DNA from: Trileptium ribeirensis
Lineage: Eukaryota; Nematoda; Enoplea; Enoplida; Thoracostomopsidae
NCBI GenBank assembly: GCA_030248225.1
Contig: JASANE010028221.1
Location: forward strand, 1 to 64,000
Direction of reading: 5' to 3'
Length of the DNA stretch: 64,000 nt
Position numbers and translations under genes: made by a program. Below, piece after piece: positions 59,002-64,000 of the stretch; positions within the stretch are counted from its first letter, which is position 1, and each line of letters starts with the position of its first letter. The notes under the pieces were generated by a model. It saw only the letters and a list, made by a program, of their open reading frames with translations. It was not told where the DNA came from and made no database searches.

Positions 59002-62000
59002 TATGAAGACCTATAGCATTTATGAGTAAACGGTGCACGAACCTGAAGAACACAATTCGTACAATATTTTTGAACATATTTCTTAAAGCCACTCACTCTA
59101 TAACACCTGTCTTGAATAAATTTTTTATGCACTTTCAACACTATTTTCAAATATACAACAGAATAATGTCGACTTGTATAAACCCATAGAAGTCGAACAA
59201 CTTAGCAGCTGTTGAAAATAGCACTCAAATAATTATTGAAGTGTAACTTTTCCTACCTTGTGATAAAATACAGCACCCGTACCAATATGACTAAATTCAT
59301 TACATCGCACCGAATCGTCAGTGTAGACATTGGAATCTGAATCTTTTTGAAAAGCCCCAGAAGGAAATCCAACAAGCAAGTCTGAATTCTCGCGCCATAT
59401 CTATAGAAATCGTGCATAAAAAGCAGTATTGTTCCAATACTGTATTATAATTAAATTCCAATTGCATTAATTTACGTCAAATCCACCACGGGTTACCTTA
59501 TTTTTTTCTGGGCGGCGGCGGTTGAATAAAAATGTCATGACTGCAGCAGAACTTCCTCAAAACGGGGGGAATTTTAACTAACCACAAAAGACGTGAAGAT
59601 CCGATTAACTCCCTAGATATGTGTGAGTAAAGGTCGATACAATGTCGGCGCGCTACTCGAACTGCTCGCTCCAAAGGCAACAATCATTCCCGGAACATAC
59701 TGTACTTACAGAAAAACGTATTAATGAGATAAACACGCAATGCCGTAAACCAACTGTGCGTAAACATTCAACAGATCAAAAAACGAACAAAACAACACGT
59801 TACTCGTTTGTTTAGTCTGTGATTAACATAATCTAACAAGAATAAAAACCGCATTGCCTTAAACAATCATCAAGTTTTTAGCGGTGGATGAATTAAATAT
59901 TTCAAATGTCATAAAATGGCTTTTATTAAAAGGGATTACTTTACACAACGTCTGTACTTATAGCTGAAACGTATGCTTGAGGAGCAAATGTTAAATTGGG
60001 CTTAAATTAATACAAGTTTTAGTACGGAAACAGCTGAATATAAATATAAAAGGAATACTAGTAGTGGCGTATTGTGTGTGACTAACAGCTGATAATAACC
60101 ATTAAAATACAACATTTTTGCCGAACATAAATAATATTCAGCAGCTTGGCAAGCCCAGGAAAAAAATTGTAGAAGAGTATGACACTAGGTCACATTCATG
60201 TACTTTGCCCTATCGGATGATGTGGTAATATTTCTACCTACTAACTAAATATTGCACTGTGTACTACCAAGTTTCTTTGTGGAGTATCGGCTGCCCGTCC
60301 AGGGTCCATTTGGTGTAACAGACAATAATAACCAATTACATTAGCAGAGGAGTAGTAGCCGCAGAGAGCTTGTATTGCTATTAATATAGTAATGTAAACC
60401 TGAGCAAATCTTTCGCCAAAAACCGCTCCAAAATTTTATTGAATTCTGACTCAGTGAGTGAAACGAATGAACCGAACAATTTTTACTAGCCGGGATATTT
60501 GACAATGCCCGTTACTATGTTTTTAGGATATAAAACGCATAACTCAACATTAGGTGGCCAGATTGACTCGCGCGATAGCTTATCCGAAATCTTGAAATTT
60601 CTGTTTATGATCTTTAATTAGGCCCAAAGATCGATTACACCATCTTCCCCCAAAAAAGCGCGTCAGGTTGGGTCACAACGGGAGCCAAAAAATCACATTA
60701 CTTATAACTCGACAGCTGGCCAATCTGAGTAAAGTTGGGCTGTTTTTGTAGAGTAAATAAGCCTTTATATGACTTTATATAATATTCTTTGCTATGAGGT
60801 TATGTTAGGGTGTAGGCTTTGCGTCAAAACAGGTTTTTAAATGAGCCCATGAGACCCAAAATACACAAAAATTGTAAATCTCCACATAAGCTCGAGGTAT
60901 GTATATAGGCGTTTTGTCGTTTTGTACAGCAGTTCATGGTTTATTTTGTAATTTAATGCTCAATATAGGTACGTACTATTACATATTCAACATTCAGAAT
61001 TCACAGTCTTGGCGATAAGACAAGCTACTAGTCTGTCGAGTTACAAACCTGTACTAAAATATAGTCAATTTGGACTCTAGATAACAAACCATCGTATCCA
61101 GCGTTATCTAAATAACCCCTAATAGACACTTGTTGTAAGGTAAAAAATAACATAGCAAAATTTGAAAATTTACCTTTTCCGACAAATGGTCGACGAACCA
61201 TCTTTGAGCCTATATCGGCCCAGGGAGTAGTGCTACAAAAAGCAGCGGTCAGCAAATTTGAACATGAGCTGTTCCGTGGGCTGTTTTTCGATGGGAAGGC
61301 GGCGCAGCGAAATATGTGCTAAGAAACACTGGCACCGTATGGCCAGATTTGGCAAAGCTATTTTTTGGGCTAAAAAGCTCTGTTTTTTGCCGCTTTATTC
61401 CCCAATATGGGGTCGCAGCTGTTCACGTTCCGCTAAAGCACACCGCCATCACTTTTGCTATCGAATAAAAAATCATTTAAATCCATCCACCCGATAATTT
61501 AATGAATGATAGCGACAAAAAAAAAGAAATTTTCACGATGTTCGCCCTAGCACCCACAGCGGAAACGCCGATCGCTCCATTCAATTATACTTACCCGATA
61601 AGCGAATTCCAATTCTTCAACAGTTAACGTTGAAATGTCAACGGCGACTGACAATATCGCTTCTGTTTCGATTTCCTTCAGCGGTAGAAACCTTAAAGCA
61701 GTAGCATTATTAAGTAATATGTTACACAATAAATTATATACATACATTTAATGAAACGTGACAGGTTAAACAGAGAAGGCATTAATCTCCAGCAATGAAC
61801 ATATAAAATTTGCATTCCTTACAGTATTATACGACTGCCTGTCTTCCGAAAATAAGAAATTCAGTGCCACCACCTGCTACGCTTTGATGACAAATTTTCT
61901 GATAAAATTATTTTCCCCGATTTCACTCACGGTTCACAGAGTTTAAATAAACTAACAATAATTATTATATTCAGTCATACGCCGTTCCATAAAAATATTT

Positions 62001-62848
62001 TTATACTGTTTCACTTACATGTCATTGCATATCAGTTATTTAAGAAGTTATGTGACTTGTATGCTAGTGGATGTTTCCTACATAAAGACCCAAATCATTT
62101 GTATAAATGACTTCACGTCGTGTTACTACTCATACATCAGTTCATGTAGATTAGCAAATACCTTTAATTGATGAATTTAGCTACACTCAACTAAACTTAC
62201 ATCATGCAGTCACAGGTGCTGTGTCACAGAAACAAAATAATGTCTCTCGCCAGTTTCATAAGTTTCGCATTTCAACCATTTTAAATATTCCCAAGTCGAA
62301 CTTAAATCAAATGCGGAGTGCTGATATATGCATTTTCTACAGACAAATAAAAAATGTAACGAAAAACAACATGTGGTAAAGGCATGACAAATTGTGGTGG
62401 TGTGGAAAGGCTAGCTACATGCATGCAGAAAACGGCGTCAAAACATTTCGTCTTCAAACAATTTCAATGATTTCAAAGAAAAATTTTAACAGTGTTGGGC
62501 AAACAGGTTTCGATTTTGGCAAGCCAGTAAGCACAGTTGATAGTATTAATAGGACCAAAGATGTCTGAACAGAGCAACTGCGGACACGAAAAAATATTAC
62601 AACAGCGAAATGATTACAGTATTATAGTCTATAAAAAGGTCAATGCGATGAAAATAATTACAGTACCGGTTTGTAAATACGTTTCTTTCGATGCGAATAA
62701 TCTCAATTGGTTTTCTTATTTTTGATAATAGCAACTCTATAACATGAAATAATTTTATTGATACAGCAATGATACGGTACACCGAAAATGTATATTAGAT
62801 CACTGCTTTGCAGAACAATATAAATTAAACATTTCAATATAACAAATC
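59002..62848. other. Intergenic, no recognised gene
   Basis: Mostly AT-rich unique sequence. A block at 61040-61150 (TAGTCAATTTGGACTCTAG core) is a copy of the repeat unit of the array at the window end. A plus-strand frame at 61258-61497 has no recognised domain. Confidence 0.4.
61036..61160. repeat. Solitary copy of the ~165-bp repeat unit
   Basis: ATATAGTCAATTTGGACTCT ... CAAACCATCGTA ... ACACTTGTTGTAAGGTAAAA resembles 63893-63990. Confidence 0.6.
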
Positions 62849-62929
62849 TACAGTACGTGAGTGAAATGACCGTCGTATTCCGAGCGAGCATGTCGCCGGC
62901 GAGCGGTAGTCATTTTGGCGGGTGTTGTA
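62849..62929. mobile_element. CAGTAC-family MITE, short (81 bp)
   Basis: TACAGTACGTGAGTGAAATG at the left, and a diverged inverse GTCATTTTGGCGGGTGTTGTA at the right; almost no interior. TA at both ends. Confidence 0.6.
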
Positions 62930-63079
62930 CATATGATAGATAAGTAAGTAAAACTCTAATTGTTTTCGAGATACTCTTGCAACAAAATTAAGTACACTAG
63001 AATCTCGCAACCGAGGGTGAAACGGAGCAAGAGTTTCTTTTTAAGTTATCACTTTGCTTGATCTCTTGTAACTGGCTGT

Positions 63080-63733
63080 ATTTGATGTTTATACCACCCT
63101 AAAACCTATTGAACCCTGAAACCATTGAAATTCCTAAAACCTCGTCGACTAAACCCACTGAAAAAACTGGCAACGCATCAAGTACTTGTGCGGATCTCTA
63201 GATAACTAAACGATTGTCTTCAGCACACCAAAAAGCCAGAGTATAGAGTATTTTTGAAGCAATGTATAGACCAAGCTACCAAAGGTCTATTATATTCTGG
63301 AAACAGAGTTCACTAACACTAAAACAAAATGATAACGTCTGAAAAGGCATAAGATGCTCGTGCTGCATTCTAGATAACCAAGCCACTGCGTTCAGCCTAC
63401 CGGAAAGCGTATACACAATTTTGATTCTCTTTACACAATGTGTAACCAAACAACGGAAGATTACTATGTTTTGTAAACTGGGTTCGTTGACCCTAACCCA
63501 TTGAAAACACTGAAATAGACAAGCTAGACTCTGGATAACCAAATCAGCATTCAGTATAACGAAAAGCCCTATACATACTATGTTTGATGCCATGTATCAA
63601 ACAATTGAAGACCGACTATATTCTGGAAATCGGATTTAGCTGACCCTAAACCCAACGAAAATCCATGAAAAGGTATAAATATGCAAGCTGGACTCTATAT
63701 AATCAATCATTGTATTCAACCTTCAGAAATACC

Positions 63734-63782
<49 letters not shown>

Positions 63783-64000
63783 TATTCTTGATGTCCTGCA
63801 CACCAATACATAATCAGACAAAAAGTAAAACGCACTACATTTTGGAAATCGGGTTCGTCTACCGAAAAGGTTTTGAAACACAGGGAAAAGGTATAATATA
63901 GTCAACTTGGACTCTAGATAGCAAAACCATCGTACTCCGCTTGATAACGTAATAGGCACTAATTGTATGGTAAAAACAAGTAACAACATGGCGAAAATGA
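63080..64000. repeat. Diverged tandem array, unit about 165 bp
   Basis: Blocks such as CTCTAGATAAC (63200, 63371, 63532, 63697, 63915), TATATTCTGGAAA and GACCCTAAACCCA recur in the same order with periods of about 160-170 bp (218 where an AT microsatellite has expanded). The array runs off the window end. No gene. Confidence 0.7.
63737..63781. repeat. (AT)n microsatellite
   Basis: Forty-four to 45 bases of alternating A and T inside one unit of the tandem array. Confidence 0.95.

Overview
The window is AT-rich eukaryotic DNA and looks like a repeat-dominated, gene-poor stretch of an invertebrate animal genome. Evidence: a Penelope-like retroelement with an N-terminal GIY-YIG nuclease, a nearly intact hAT transposon, a Merlin/ISXO2-like transposase, a pogo/Tigger-like transposase, two copies of an animal DUF7869-type transposase-like gene, several MITE families, a 118-bp satellite, and a TATA box and GTAAGT splice donor around the one convincing host-gene exon. 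There are no operons, Shine-Dalgarno sites or CRISPR arrays. I cannot name the species.

Layout. 1-1.6 kb: a large foldback (arms about 0.5 kb) built of repeated AGCAC-N4-GTGCT palindromes, with a TATA promoter and splice donor in its loop. 5.1-11.0 kb: a minus-strand Penelope-like element (nuclease, linker, reverse transcriptase, C-terminal piece) flanked by direct repeats of about 0.93 kb, the right one followed by a partial third copy. 15.25-15.86 kb: a second foldback element. 16.5-26.3 kb: a 118-bp satellite with higher-order structure. Two long A/C-rich tracts interrupt it and behave like the same satellite with G and T progressively missing; a third such tract cuts the reverse transcriptase. 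27.5-27.8 kb: first exon of a probable secreted peptide gene. 29.2-31 kb: two MITEs, one with an 8-bp target duplication. 34.7-35.5 kb: a cluster of GTTCGCGAAC palindromes. 36.1-37.3 kb: decayed pogo/Tigger transposase. 37.85 kb: a tRNA-like SINE head. 38.7-41.8 kb: a MITE with a complete hAT element inserted at its right end. 42.5-44.6 kb: a Merlin-like transposase split by a non-autonomous hAT element. 49.5-51.5 kb: more inverted-repeat elements. 51.9-56.9 kb: two DUF7869-type genes in tandem, the upstream one starting with a PWWP domain and flanked by shared subterminal repeats. 58.8-64 kb: two more MITEs and an old tandem repeat of about 165 bp.

The main story is nested transposition (hAT into MITE, hAT MITE into Merlin). 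The most unusual pieces are the permuted Penelope-like element with its repeats, the PWWP-DUF7869 fusion, the uncharacterised secreted-peptide exon, and the base-dropout tracts. I judge those tracts to be sequencing or assembly artefacts, and nothing inside them should be read as biology.
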